A program made the position numbers and the translations under genes. The notes below the pieces were generated by a model. The model was not told where the DNA came from and ran no database searches. It saw nothing but the letters and a program-made list of their open reading frames with translations. Of a stretch of DNA of 12,410 nucleotides, positions 1 through 7,646 are shown piece by piece (the stretch's first letter is position 1; every line of letters begins with the position of its first letter). Origin of the DNA: Bacteroidales bacterium UBA6360 (GTDB taxonomy: Bacteria > Bacteroidota > Bacteroidia > Bacteroidales > UBA932). Location: contig DJRM01000079.1 in assembly GCA_002440085.1 (NCBI GenBank), forward strand, positions 1 through 12,410. Reading direction: 5' to 3'.

Positions 1-2040
1 GAACCAGTAGCGGCCGGAGCCGGGTTCAACCTCATAGAGACCCATTGACGAAAGTACATACCATGCTGACATCTGGCCCACGTCCTCGTTGCCGGAGAGG
101 CCGTCGGGGGCCGGACGGTAAAGCTCGGTCAGGACCCGGTGCACGAGGTCCGCCGTCTTGTTCGGCTGCCCGAGCATGGAGTAGATGTAGAGGATATGGT
201 GGCTCGGCTCGTTGCCGTGGGCATACTGACCGATGAGTCCGGAAATGTCCGGAGAGGTCTCCGCGCCCTCGATTACGGAGCTGACAGTGAACAGAGAGTC
301 GAGCTTTTCGAGCATTCTTTCACGGCTTCCGAAACAGTCCTGAAGCCCGGGGATGTCATGAGGGACGAGCCAGGTGTATTGCCATGCGTTGCCCTCGCAG
401 TAGTCGTCGGCACGGTGTTCCGAAGAGAACGGATTGAACGGCGTGCGCCATCCTCCTCTGCTGTCGCGTCCTCGTATGAATCCGGTGGAGCCGTCGAAAT
501 AATGCCTCCACGAACGGCCGCGCTCCCTGAACCTTTCCGCTTCCGCCTTTTTGCCGAGAGCCTCGGCGGCAAGGGCGGCGGCGCCGTCGGCGAGGGCGTA
601 TTCCATGTCGTAGGCCACGGCCTCGCTCATCAGGTCACAGGGGATGTAGCCGTACTTGTCCCGAAGCTCACCTCCCCGTCCCGTCTCCTCGGCTGTCTTG
701 AGAATTGCCTCAAAGGCCCTTTCCCTGTCGAAGCCGGGAATTTCCTTGACAATCGCGTCGGCCACGACCGGTATGCCCGGATTTCCGACCATGCAGTCGG
801 TCTCGTTGCCCCACAGGTGCCACACCGGAAGCCGGCCCTGCTCGTCGCATATCGCGAGCATCGTGTTGAGCACGTCCGGCATCTTTTCCCTGTGCAGGAG
901 CGTCATCAGCGGCATCTGGGCGCGGTAGGTGTCCCAAAGCGAGAATGTTGTGCGGGCCATGTAGGACGCTCCGCGATGAACCTCTCCGTCGGCGCCCCGG
1001 TAGTCCCCGTTCACGTCGCAGAAGAGCGACGGGGCTATCATCGTGTGGTAGAGGGCGGTGTAGAAGCATTTTTTTGCATCCGCCGTCGCCTTGTCTCCGC
1101 TCTTCAGCCTGCCGTCCGCAATCCTGACCTTTCCGAGTTCCCGATTCCATTCATCATGGGCGGCCCTGACGGTTCCATCGAAGTCCCAGCCGGGAAGCTC
1201 CGCCTCAAGATTCAGCGCAGAGCCCTTGACGCTTACCGGAGAAAGGGCGACCTTGAGCAGGATTTTCTGCCCCTCCGAAGTGTGGAACCTCAGGCGGCAG
1301 AACTTTGCAGAAGAGGCGTCGTCCGAAAGGTTTTCAAGGACGTGGCCTTCACCGTCAATGAGATCCACCGCGAGGAACGGCTCCGAGACCTCGGCGGTGA
1401 AAAATACCTTCTGGTTTTTGGCCCAGCCGGTGGAGTGACGCCATCCGGAGATTCTCCTGTCACTCTCGAACCTGATGTGAGTGTCTGTGGCCTTGTCCCA
1501 GCAGCCTCCGTTTATGAGGTCGAAGACAATCCCCGCATCGTCCGATGCGGGAAAGGTGTAGCGGTGCAGCCCTACGCGGGAGGTGGCGGTCAGTTCGGCG
1601 AGCATCCCGTAGCGTTCGAGGGGGATGCTGTAGTAGCCCGGGACGGAAACCTCACGGCTCCTGTCGGCGTATGACCAAAGACCTGAAGCCGGGTCGTCTT
1701 CCGTGCCGCGCGCATACTTCACGCTCCCGACGACCGGCATCACGGTGATGTCAAAGAGGTCGCCGATGCCCGTCCCGCTGAGGTGGGTGTGGGAGAATCC
1801 TATGACCGTGGAGTCAGACTCATGATAGCCTGAGCACCAGTCCCACTGCTGAGGTATGCTCGTGGGGCCGAGCTGCACCATTCCGAACGGCACATTCGCC
1901 CCCACGAACACGTGCCCGTGCCCTCCGGTTCCTATTTTTGTGTCGACCCATTTCGTGAGGTCATCGTCCTGTGCCGCAGTACAGGCGGCGGATGCGAGGA
2001 GCGTCGCCGCAAGCAGGAGTATGTGGCTTGATGTTTTCAT
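1..2040 (-). CDS. GH92 family alpha-mannosidase, exported, 3' end cut by window edge
   Basis: This is an exo-acting alpha-mannosidase of glycoside hydrolase family 92, which are Ca2+-dependent inverting enzymes that remove alpha-mannose from N-glycans, usually in the periplasm or on the cell surface. The frame is open from the ATG at 2040 to the left edge, giving 680 residues; GH92 proteins are usually somewhat over 700, so only the C-terminal tail is missing. Residues 1-20 form a signal peptide ending LASAAC, a weak lipobox, so it could be a lipoprotein or a soluble periplasmic protein. Family motifs appear in order: GHGHVFVGANVPFGMVQLGP (about 40-59), WDWCSGYH (66-73), CEGNAWQYTW with the likely catalytic acid E549, GNEPSHH (609-615) and GNEDVGQMSAW (650-660). 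The WDWCSGYH and GNEPSHH forms resemble alpha-1,2-mannosidases, but the linkage preference is inference. It lies downstream of GH130 and MFS genes, as in Bacteroides N-glycan loci. Family assignment is very secure. Confidence 0.96.
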   Translation of the reverse strand, partial: MKTSSHILLLAATLLASAACTAAQDDDLTKWVDTKIGTGGHGHVFVGANVPFGMVQLGPTSIPQQWDWCSGYHESDSTVIGFSHTHLSGTGIGDLFDITVMPVVGSVKYARGTEDDPASGLWSYADRSREVSVPGYYSIPLERYGMLAELTATSRVGLHRYTFPASDDAGIVFDLINGGCWDKATDTHIRFESDRRISGWRHSTGWAKNQKVFFTAEVSEPFLAVDLIDGEGHVLENLSDDASSAKFCRLRFHTSEGQKILLKVALSPVSVKGSALNLEAELPGWDFDGTVRAAHDEWNRELGKVRIADGRLKSGDKATADAKKCFYTALYHTMIAPSLFCDVNGDYRGADGEVHRGASYMARTTFSLWDTYRAQMPLMTLLHREKMPDVLNTMLAICDEQGRLPVWHLWGNETDCMVGNPGIPVVADAIVKEIPGFDRERAFEAILKTAEETGRGGELRDKYGYIPCDLMSEAVAYDMEYALADGAAALAAEALGKKAEAERFRERGRSWRHYFDGSTGFIRGRDSRGGWRTPFNPFSSEHRADDYCEGNAWQYTWLVPHDIPGLQDCFGSRERMLEKLDSLFTVSSVIEGAETSPDISGLIGQYAHGNEPSHHILYIYSMLGQPNKTADLVHRVLTELYRPAPDGLSGNEDVGQMSAWYVLSSMGLYEVEPGSGRYWF

Positions 2041-2274
2041 CGTTACTGTTTATAGAAATCTTCAAAAAATAACTTGCATCATCTTGTGGCTTCTTTTGGG
2101 TCTATATTCCTTTTCTCATCGGTCATGTACCTCCAGTACACTCCCTCTTCCAAAAGAAATCTATACTCAAAAATAAATCCACAATCTGAGGCAACTTATT
2201 TTTTTCACATTTCATAAAGACTCTCTCTTCCCGTCATAAAGATTCCTCGACGCCGCTCGGAATGACAGATAAGT
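2041..2274 (-). promoter_or_regulatory. AT-rich gap upstream of GH92, with a weak promoter candidate
   Basis: No gene is visible in this gap. On the minus strand a TATTTTTG at 2168-2175 fits the Bacteroidetes -7 consensus TAnnTTTG. The nearest upstream TTG (2192-2194) is only 16 bases away, whereas about 19-21 is usual, so the promoter call is weak. A small inverted repeat TGTAC/GTACA lies at 2126-2140 in the would-be leader. The part next to GH130 (2213-2268) is occupied by a copy of the intergenic repeat described separately. GH92 may simply be read through from GH130. Confidence 0.25.
2213..2268 (-). repeat. Intergenic repeat, copy A (between GH130 and GH92)
   Basis: In gene orientation the core reads TGTCATTCCGA, a short variable centre, then GGAATCTTTATGAC, with ATTCC/GGAAT arms able to pair (2242-2246 with 2259-2263). 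A second CTTTATG unit follows at 2213-2219. The element starts about 7 bases after the GH130 stop codon. It matches copies B (3331-3416) and C (10828-10865). Such sequences are common scattered intergenic repeats in Bacteroidetes. A role as a 3' UTR hairpin or mRNA stabiliser is inference. Confidence 0.6.
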
Positions 2275-3288
2275 TTATATGATTGAGTTGTTCTTGGTGA
2301 ATTCGATGATTTCGTCGATATAACCGAAGGCGAGTCCCGTCACGGAGTCGGCACATCCGTAATAGACGGCGATTTTTCCTGTCCCGCTGTCATGCAGCGC
2401 AGCGCATGGGAAGGTCACGTTCGGGACGTCGCCCATGCATTCGTAAGGCTCCTGCGGCGAGATGAGGTAGGGGCCGCTGCGGGCGATGACCTTCCACGGC
2501 CGCTCAAGGTCGAGCAGGGCTGAGCCGAAGGCATAGACATAGCCGTTGCAGGAGCGCAGGACTCCGTGGTAGATGAGCAGCCAGCCCTCGGAAGTCTCAA
2601 TCGGAATCGGGCCGGCGCCGATTTTCATGCACTGCCATGCGCTCTGCTCGAACGGGGCAGGGGCCATCACATGACGGTGCCGGCCCCAAAATTCGAGGTC
2701 GGGAGACTCCGAGTAAAAGATGTCCCCGAAAGCGGTGTGGCCGGTGTCGCTCGGACGGGAAAGCATGGCGAAATGTCCGTTAATCTTACGCGGGAACATC
2801 ACCCCGTTGCGATTGTAGGGAAGGAAGGCGTTTTCCGTCTGGTGGAAGGTCTCGAAGTCGGTCGTCCACGCCACACCGATTGTCGGGCCGTGGTAGCCGT
2901 TGCACCATGTGACATAGTACCTGTCCCCTATCCGGCAGACTCTCGGGTCGTAGCCATAGACCCATTCCGCTACCTCCGGGTCGGCTCCGCTGAACTTCAC
3001 GTCCTCCTCACGGATGTCCCATTTGAAGCCATCGACGGAAAAACCGGCATGAAGCCTCATGCGGCGGTTGGTGTCGTCGCAGCGGAATACTCCGGCGAAA
3101 TTGTAGCCGTCCTTTTTGAAGGGCACTACGGCCGAGTTAAAGATGGAGTTCGAGGTGCTCAGCTCGTGGCGGCCGATGATGGGATTTCTGTCGCAGCGCC
3201 ACATCACCTGCCTGCACCCCTCGGGTCTGTCCTGCCAGGGGATGTCCGGGAGTGGTTCTCCCGCTATTCTTATTTTCTTGGATTCCAT
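2275..3288 (-). CDS. GH130 phosphorylase, probable beta-1,4-mannosyl-N-acetylglucosamine phosphorylase
   Basis: A 337-residue GH130 enzyme. Members of this family cleave beta-mannosides with inorganic phosphate; the type found beside GH92 and an MFS transporter in Bacteroides (studied in B. thetaiotaomicron BT1033) converts Man-beta-1,4-GlcNAc to mannose-1-phosphate and GlcNAc. There is no signal peptide, so it acts in the cytoplasm. Visible family motifs are RNPI (34-37), GYDPRV with the presumed general acid D114, NRNGVMFPRK (159-168), SESPDLEFW (193-201), GWLLIYHG (235-242), ALLDLERPW (257-265) and a late YE..G.VPNVTFPC segment (282-295). Length is normal for the family. The start at 3288 is the only Met before the conserved N-terminus. 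It sits between the transporter and GH92 genes with gaps of 154 and 234 bases, both carrying intergenic repeats. The family is certain; the exact substrate rests on context and could be another beta-mannoside. Confidence 0.93.
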   Translation of the reverse strand: MESKKIRIAGEPLPDIPWQDRPEGCRQVMWRCDRNPIIGRHELSTSNSIFNSAVVPFKKDGYNFAGVFRCDDTNRRMRLHAGFSVDGFKWDIREEDVKFSGADPEVAEWVYGYDPRVCRIGDRYYVTWCNGYHGPTIGVAWTTDFETFHQTENAFLPYNRNGVMFPRKINGHFAMLSRPSDTGHTAFGDIFYSESPDLEFWGRHRHVMAPAPFEQSAWQCMKIGAGPIPIETSEGWLLIYHGVLRSCNGYVYAFGSALLDLERPWKVIARSGPYLISPQEPYECMGDVPNVTFPCAALHDSGTGKIAVYYGCADSVTGLAFGYIDEIIEFTKNNSII

Positions 3289-3330
3289 ATATTTATGTTT
3301 TGTTCAGTTACTTCTGTGATAGTTGCTCCT

Positions 3331-3344
3331 GTCTTTATAAAGAC
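3331..3344. promoter_or_regulatory. Perfect 14-bp palindrome upstream of GH130
   Basis: GTCTTTATAAAGAC reads identically on both strands and lies about 43 bases before the GH130 start. Its CTTTATA half recurs at the next repeat unit (3354-3360). It could be an operator or simply an inverted end of the intergenic repeat. No TAnnTTTG promoter was found between it and the gene. Confidence 0.35.
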
Positions 3345-3416
3345 CTTTCCTGCTATAAAGATTTCTCACTTTGTTCGAAATGACATGAGTGGGAATAGTC
3401 TTCGTAATGACATGAG
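3331..3416 (-). repeat. Intergenic repeat, copy B (between MFS and GH130), with an internal direct repeat
   Basis: In gene orientation it reads CTCATGTCATTTCGA, a variable centre, GAGAAATCTTTATAG, then a second CTTTATA unit. This is the same layout as copy A: a TGTCATT...GAAATC hairpin core (ATTTC/GAAAT arms) followed by two CTTTAT units. In addition, the 11-mer AATGACATGAG (plus strand) occurs twice, at 3379-3389 and 3406-3416, suggesting a partly duplicated element. It lies 27 bases after the MFS stop codon. Copies A and B flank the GH130 gene in the same orientation. Confidence 0.6.
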
Positions 3417-3442
3417 CCGCCCTATGAAATGGAGGGCAAGTC

Positions 3443-4822
3443 TCAATTTGAACCGCCGTTCTCCTTGCCGTCGGGATGAGTGAACGGAACCATCTTCGTC
3501 ATTATGAACGCCGGGACGGTGGCTACCATGACGGCGACAAAGAAAAATTTGTAGCCGAGCGCGTCACTGAGGAAGCCGGATACGGAGCCGGTAAGCATCA
3601 CCGACAGGTTCATAATTCCTGAGGCGATGGCATAATGCGCGGTCTGATGCCGCCCCGGAGCCACCTGCTGCATCATGAACAGCGTGAGCCCCACGAATCC
3701 GAATCCGTAGCCGAAGTATTCGAGCGCGATTCCGCCGCCGACAAGCCACATGGAGTTTGGCTGGAACCACGCCAGCAGGGCATAGACGACAAAGGGGATA
3801 TTGAACACACAGCAGAGCGAAAATAGCGTGCGGCGGAGTCCGCGTGAGGCTATGTAGTAGCCTGCGAGCAGCGAGCCGAGCACGAAGGCGGCCGCCCCGA
3901 AGGTGCCGTAATAAATCCCTATCTGCTGATTGCTCAGTCCGAGCCCTCCCGCAGCCGTGTCAGCCTTGAGGAAAAGCGGGACAATCTTCATCACGAAGCC
4001 CTCGCCGAGGCGATAGACTATGATGAAGGCTATGTAGTACCAGATGTGCCTTTTCCTGAAGAAATCCGCGAACACCTCGCCCAGACCGTTCCAGAAACTT
4101 CTTGCCCCGGCAACGGCTTTTCCGGTGGCCGCTTCGCAACTGCCCGAGGCTTTCGCCGCACTCTTATCAGCCTCCGCATTATCGGGGCCGGCATTTCCTG
4201 TGCCCGATGCCCGCGAGCATGGCAGCACCCTCCAGTGGTAGAGGCCGAGCCCGAGCATGAGCGCTCCGAGAATGGCAAAGACAACGGTCCAGGACATCAC
4301 CACGGAGCCGGTTCTGTCGCCTATCCAGCCCGCAAGCCAGACCAGCCCTCCGGTAGCCGCAAGTTTCGCGATATTGTAGAACGCCCCCTGCCAGCCTATC
4401 CAGCGGGCCTGTTCCTCCTTGTTCAGTTCGGACATATATGTTCCGTCGGCCACGATGTCGTGAGTCGCGCCGCTGAACGCCACGACGGCGAGCAGGGCGA
4501 TGCTGACGGCGAAGAACGATGGCAGGTTGAGCGCGAGGGCGACCAGTCCGAAGAGCGTTCCGGAGACGAGCTGCGTCAGCACGACGAAGAACTTCCGTGT
4601 CCGGTAGAGTTCCAGCACCGGGCTCCAGAGAAACTTGATGGTCCACGGCCACATGATCAGTGATGTCCAAAAGGCTATTTTCGCGTCCGACACGCCCAGG
4701 TCCTTGAACATCACGGCCGAGACCATGTTCAGAACCACGAATGGCAGCCCCATGGCGAAGTAGAGGGTCGGCACCCATCTTATGGGTGATATTTTCCGGG
4801 ATTTACTTTTGTTCGTGTCCAT
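3443..4822 (-). CDS. MFS/AmpG-like inner-membrane sugar transporter
   Basis: A 459-residue polytopic membrane protein of the major facilitator superfamily, closest in style to the AmpG/PAT-type carriers (YFAMGLPF at 21-28, then MFKDLGVSDAKIAFW and WPWTIKFLWSPVLE at 58-71). About twelve hydrophobic helices can be counted, six before and six after a long central loop. That loop (about 199-242) is rich in Ala, Gly, Ser and charged residues and contains little structure; it looks longer than usual. From its position directly upstream of GH130 and GH92 it probably imports Man-beta-1,4-GlcNAc or a similar disaccharide released from N-glycans, as proposed for the equivalent gene in the B. thetaiotaomicron locus. 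The start at 4822 leaves a charged, Lys/Arg-rich cytoplasmic N-terminus. The family is secure; the substrate is inferred from neighbours. Confidence 0.9.
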   Translation of the reverse strand: MDTNKSKSRKISPIRWVPTLYFAMGLPFVVLNMVSAVMFKDLGVSDAKIAFWTSLIMWPWTIKFLWSPVLELYRTRKFFVVLTQLVSGTLFGLVALALNLPSFFAVSIALLAVVAFSGATHDIVADGTYMSELNKEEQARWIGWQGAFYNIAKLAATGGLVWLAGWIGDRTGSVVMSWTVVFAILGALMLGLGLYHWRVLPCSRASGTGNAGPDNAEADKSAAKASGSCEAATGKAVAGARSFWNGLGEVFADFFRKRHIWYYIAFIIVYRLGEGFVMKIVPLFLKADTAAGGLGLSNQQIGIYYGTFGAAAFVLGSLLAGYYIASRGLRRTLFSLCCVFNIPFVVYALLAWFQPNSMWLVGGGIALEYFGYGFGFVGLTLFMMQQVAPGRHQTAHYAIASGIMNLSVMLTGSVSGFLSDALGYKFFFVAVMVATVPAFIMTKMVPFTHPDGKENGGSN

Positions 4823-4954
4823 TTTTCTGTGGTTATCGTCATATTTCCGCAGCGCAAAACACGCATACGTACATATATAAGACGATTAACTCGCAGTTTT
4901 TTACTGAAAATCTCAATCTGATGCCTCACCTTTTTCAGCGAAGACAGGAGGAGG

Positions 4955-6271
4955 TTACACGAGTCCTGTCAAGTCAGGCACTACAATCTGAGGGGAGCTT
5001 GCGGCATTCTTCCGAATAAACATGAGCATATAAATCGGCATATAGGTCACGCGGCCGGAAGTCCGGAGGTTGTCATTTGTCAGCACAATCGCGTTCCTTA
5101 TCCCGTAATTGTCACAGGCCAGTACATTTTTCAATGCATTATGCCTTTCGTAGTCCTTGCCTGACTTCACCTCCACAGGGACTACCCCGTCAGACGTTTC
5201 CAACACAAAGTCAAGTTCACCCAATTTCTTACTGTTGAAATAATAGAGAGAAAATCCGTGCGCCGAAAGTTCCTGAGCCGTAAGGTTCTCATACACGGCG
5301 CCATAGTTCACGTTCACCTCCCCTCTTATTATCCGCAGTGCAATGCCGTCGGAATATTGTGAAGACAGGAGACCCACGTCATTCTGGAACAATTTGAACA
5401 GATTCCTCTCCTCATTCAGCTTCAGCGGAGACACCGGCTCAGACACATTATATACAGGCAGTGCCGCTCCGGCATCCTTGAGCCAGATGAAGCCGTTCTC
5501 ATATTTTTGAAAACGCGCATGTTCATTGAGCCGCTTCAGAACAAAACGCTTGTTGCACGCATTCAGCTCGGACGGTATCAAATCGAACATTTCATTGATG
5601 CCCAGCTTCTGCCCGGGGTCATATTGGCTTATATCCCATTTGTACAGACGCATTATATCCGCCTGCCGGGCATTGACATTCTGAAGATTATTTGTGTCTA
5701 TGTACGCCTGAACGGCCGCAGGCATCCCGCCGACAACAAGATAGATTCCGACAAGCCTCATCAGGGAATCATGTACGACCCGATCCACCGGCCTCTTTTC
5801 GCTGAAGGCCAGTTCTACAGAATCCAGAACAGCATCACTGACCCCCACAGCCCGGAAAAACTCTTCCATATCCAATGGATAAACATCTATGACAGACATA
5901 TATCCTACCGGAACACTGCGTATGTTTTTCAGTTCAACCCACAACAGGCTGCCGCTCAATGCATATTTATAGCTGCCCTCCTCAACAAGAAATTTTATCC
6001 ATGTCACTATGTCCGGAAATTTCTGAATCTCATCAAAAAATATGAGGGTATTGCCCGGTTTAAGAACGGTATTGGTGTATGCTGAAAGACGAAACAGAAC
6101 ATCGTCCGCATCTTTGGCCCCTTCAAAAATCGTAATGGCCTGTGAGTCTTCATAGAAGTTTATCTCCACGAGTTCAAGACCCGAGTCCCTTGCAAATTTT
6201 CTGACGGCAAATGTCTTTCCCGTCTGGCGGGCGCCTGTCAGAAGAAGCGAGGCTGAATTTCCCTGAAACAT
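4955..6271 (-). CDS. AAA_14/DUF4143 ATPase, downstream paralogue, N-terminally short
   Basis: A 438-residue ATPase with Walker A GARQTGKT (13-20), Walker B LIFFDE (76-81) and a sensor-like LSGS (105-108), followed by the DUF4143 region. The C-terminus has a PD-(D/E)XK-like pattern: a conserved YE (about 328), GELDFV with D354, then VEVKSGKDY with E367 and K369. It aligns end to end with the gene just upstream (6288-7643) and is clearly a tandem paralogue. It starts at the ATG at 6271, because an in-frame TGA sits immediately before it; compared with its paralogue it lacks about 12 N-terminal residues, the helix that normally precedes the Walker A strand. A GGAGG lies 3 bases upstream, and the gap to the previous gene is 16 bases, so the two are probably co-transcribed. 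The cellular role of this family is not established; proposals include DNA-linked stress or defence functions. It may be functional or beginning to decay. Confidence 0.88.
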   Translation of the reverse strand: MFQGNSASLLLTGARQTGKTFAVRKFARDSGLELVEINFYEDSQAITIFEGAKDADDVLFRLSAYTNTVLKPGNTLIFFDEIQKFPDIVTWIKFLVEEGSYKYALSGSLLWVELKNIRSVPVGYMSVIDVYPLDMEEFFRAVGVSDAVLDSVELAFSEKRPVDRVVHDSLMRLVGIYLVVGGMPAAVQAYIDTNNLQNVNARQADIMRLYKWDISQYDPGQKLGINEMFDLIPSELNACNKRFVLKRLNEHARFQKYENGFIWLKDAGAALPVYNVSEPVSPLKLNEERNLFKLFQNDVGLLSSQYSDGIALRIIRGEVNVNYGAVYENLTAQELSAHGFSLYYFNSKKLGELDFVLETSDGVVPVEVKSGKDYERHNALKNVLACDNYGIRNAIVLTNDNLRTSGRVTYMPIYMLMFIRKNAASSPQIVVPDLTGLV

Positions 6272-6274
6272 TCA

Positions 6275-6279
6275 CCTCC
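6275..6279 (-). promoter_or_regulatory. Shine-Dalgarno-like site before the second DUF4143 ATPase
   Basis: GGAGG on the minus strand ends 3 bases before the ATG at 6271, with the in-frame TGA filling the space between. True Shine-Dalgarno sites are uncommon in Bacteroidetes. Here the site supports 6271 as the start and suggests re-initiation by ribosomes finishing the upstream gene 16 bases away. Confidence 0.45.
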
Positions 6280-6287
6280 AGGCACGG

Positions 6288-7643
6288 TCAGTTCAGCCCC
6301 GACAAGTCGAGTTTATAGACAGAGTCCGGTCCGAGTCCGCTTGTTCTCTGAAGAAACATGAGCATATAAATGGGGAAATAGGAGATACGCTCTTTTACCG
6401 AAACATTGTCCTGACAGAAAACATACGCTTCGGGAATCTCATATTCTTGATTTGCAAGCACATTGTCCATGGCACTGTGCCGCGTGTAGTCTTTCCCTGA
6501 TTTTATCTCTATCGGAAGGATTCTTTCCTTGTGTTCGACGACAAAATCAATCTCTCCCTGTGACTTGCTGTTGAAGTAGTACAGGTCGAAACCATGGGCG
6601 TGAAGTTCCTGAGCCGCGAAATTCTCATAGATGCCTCCGTAATTTATATTCACCTCATCCATCAGGAGTTTCAGCTGCATGCCGTTTGAATACTGACAGG
6701 CAAGCAGCCCCACGTCGTTCTGAAAAAGTTTGAAAAGATTGCGCTGCCTTGACAGTCTCAACGGATATTTCGGCTCTTCCACATTGAATACGGGGAGCGC
6801 CACGCCGGCTTTGTCCAGCCAGAGAAAACTGCTTTCATATCGGCTGAATTTGAAATTCTCGTTTAATTTCTTCAGGATGAACCTTTTGTTTTTCGCGTTC
6901 AATTCCGACGGCATCAGTTCAAAGATGTCGTCAAGAAACAGCTTGCCATCCGGATCATATTGGGATATGTCACGTCTGTAGAGTCGTATTATCGCCTTCT
7001 GCTCAGCCTCAACCTGCTGAAGATTATTGGTTTCCGTATATTTTGCCACGGCGGCCGGCATTCCGCCGACGATAAGATAGAGCCTGAAGACTTTCATCAT
7101 ACGTTGATGCACGACAGCGTCAACGGAACGTCTTGTCTCGAAACACTCTTTCAGCGCATCGATTATCTTCGGGGCGACACCGACCGCCAGTGAAAATTCC
7201 TCTATATCCATAGGATACATATCCATGACATCCATATACCCGACAGGTTCGGAGCGAAGGTCTTTCAGTTCAACACCAAGCAGCGAACCGCTCAGCCCGT
7301 AACGGAAACTGCCCTCATCAACGAGGAACTTTATCATGGTGACGAGGTCCGGATATTTCTGCACCTCGTCGAAGAACACGAATGTCTCTCCGGGAACCAA
7401 GTTTACCGAAGTCAGCGCGGACAGACGGAAAAGCATTTCCGATGCATCCGAGGCCCCGTCAAAGGCTCCTATTGCCTGCGGGTTCTCGACAAAATTGATT
7501 TCGACGACATTTTTGAAATGCTCCTTCGCGAATTTTCTCATCGCAAAGGTCTTTCCGACCTGCCTTGCACCAGTAAGGAGCAGCGCACCTGCGTGATTTG
7601 CATAAAATTGCTCTATCTTCTTATCAATCTTGCGGTTAATCAT
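6288..7643 (-). CDS. AAA_14/DUF4143 ATPase with PD-(D/E)XK-like C-terminus
   Basis: A 451-residue, full-length member of the AAA_14/DUF4143 ATPase family that is abundant in Bacteroidetes. It has an N-terminal helix (1-20), Walker A GARQVGKT (25-32), Walker B FVFFDE (88-93), LSGS (117-120) and a helical middle. The C-terminal nuclease-like core has E340 in IYENFAAQEL, D366 in GEIDFVVE and E379/K381 in IEIKSGKDY, i.e. the E...D...ExK order of PD-(D/E)XK folds. Whether it cuts DNA is unknown; in this family the domain may only bind nucleic acid. The protein is soluble with no signal peptide. Its promoter is embedded in a set of 32-bp-spaced repeats directly upstream, which suggests autoregulation. 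Base composition looks more AT-rich than the surrounding glycan genes, as in the other two ATPase genes, hinting at separate origin. Family assignment is secure; biological role is not. Confidence 0.92.
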   Translation of the reverse strand: MINRKIDKKIEQFYANHAGALLLTGARQVGKTFAMRKFAKEHFKNVVEINFVENPQAIGAFDGASDASEMLFRLSALTSVNLVPGETFVFFDEVQKYPDLVTMIKFLVDEGSFRYGLSGSLLGVELKDLRSEPVGYMDVMDMYPMDIEEFSLAVGVAPKIIDALKECFETRRSVDAVVHQRMMKVFRLYLIVGGMPAAVAKYTETNNLQQVEAEQKAIIRLYRRDISQYDPDGKLFLDDIFELMPSELNAKNKRFILKKLNENFKFSRYESSFLWLDKAGVALPVFNVEEPKYPLRLSRQRNLFKLFQNDVGLLACQYSNGMQLKLLMDEVNINYGGIYENFAAQELHAHGFDLYYFNSKSQGEIDFVVEHKERILPIEIKSGKDYTRHSAMDNVLANQEYEIPEAYVFCQDNVSVKERISYFPIYMLMFLQRTSGLGPDSVYKLDLSGLN

Positions 7644-7646
7644 ATC

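Noticed and set aside
139..1674. A 511-codon open frame on the plus strand opposite GH92
   Set aside because: The minus strand in the same stretch encodes clear GH92 motifs. The plus frame has no recognisable domains and is a by-product of GC-rich codon use.
2566..3483. A 305-codon plus-strand open frame across GH130 and the repeat region
   Set aside because: It is antisense to GH130 motifs and ends in intergenic repeat sequence, so it is not a credible gene.
4943..4970. Inverted repeat GACAGGA/TCCTGTC around the stop of the second DUF4143 gene as a terminator
   Set aside because: The stem is only 7 bases with a 14-base loop and no U-tract follows on the minus strand.
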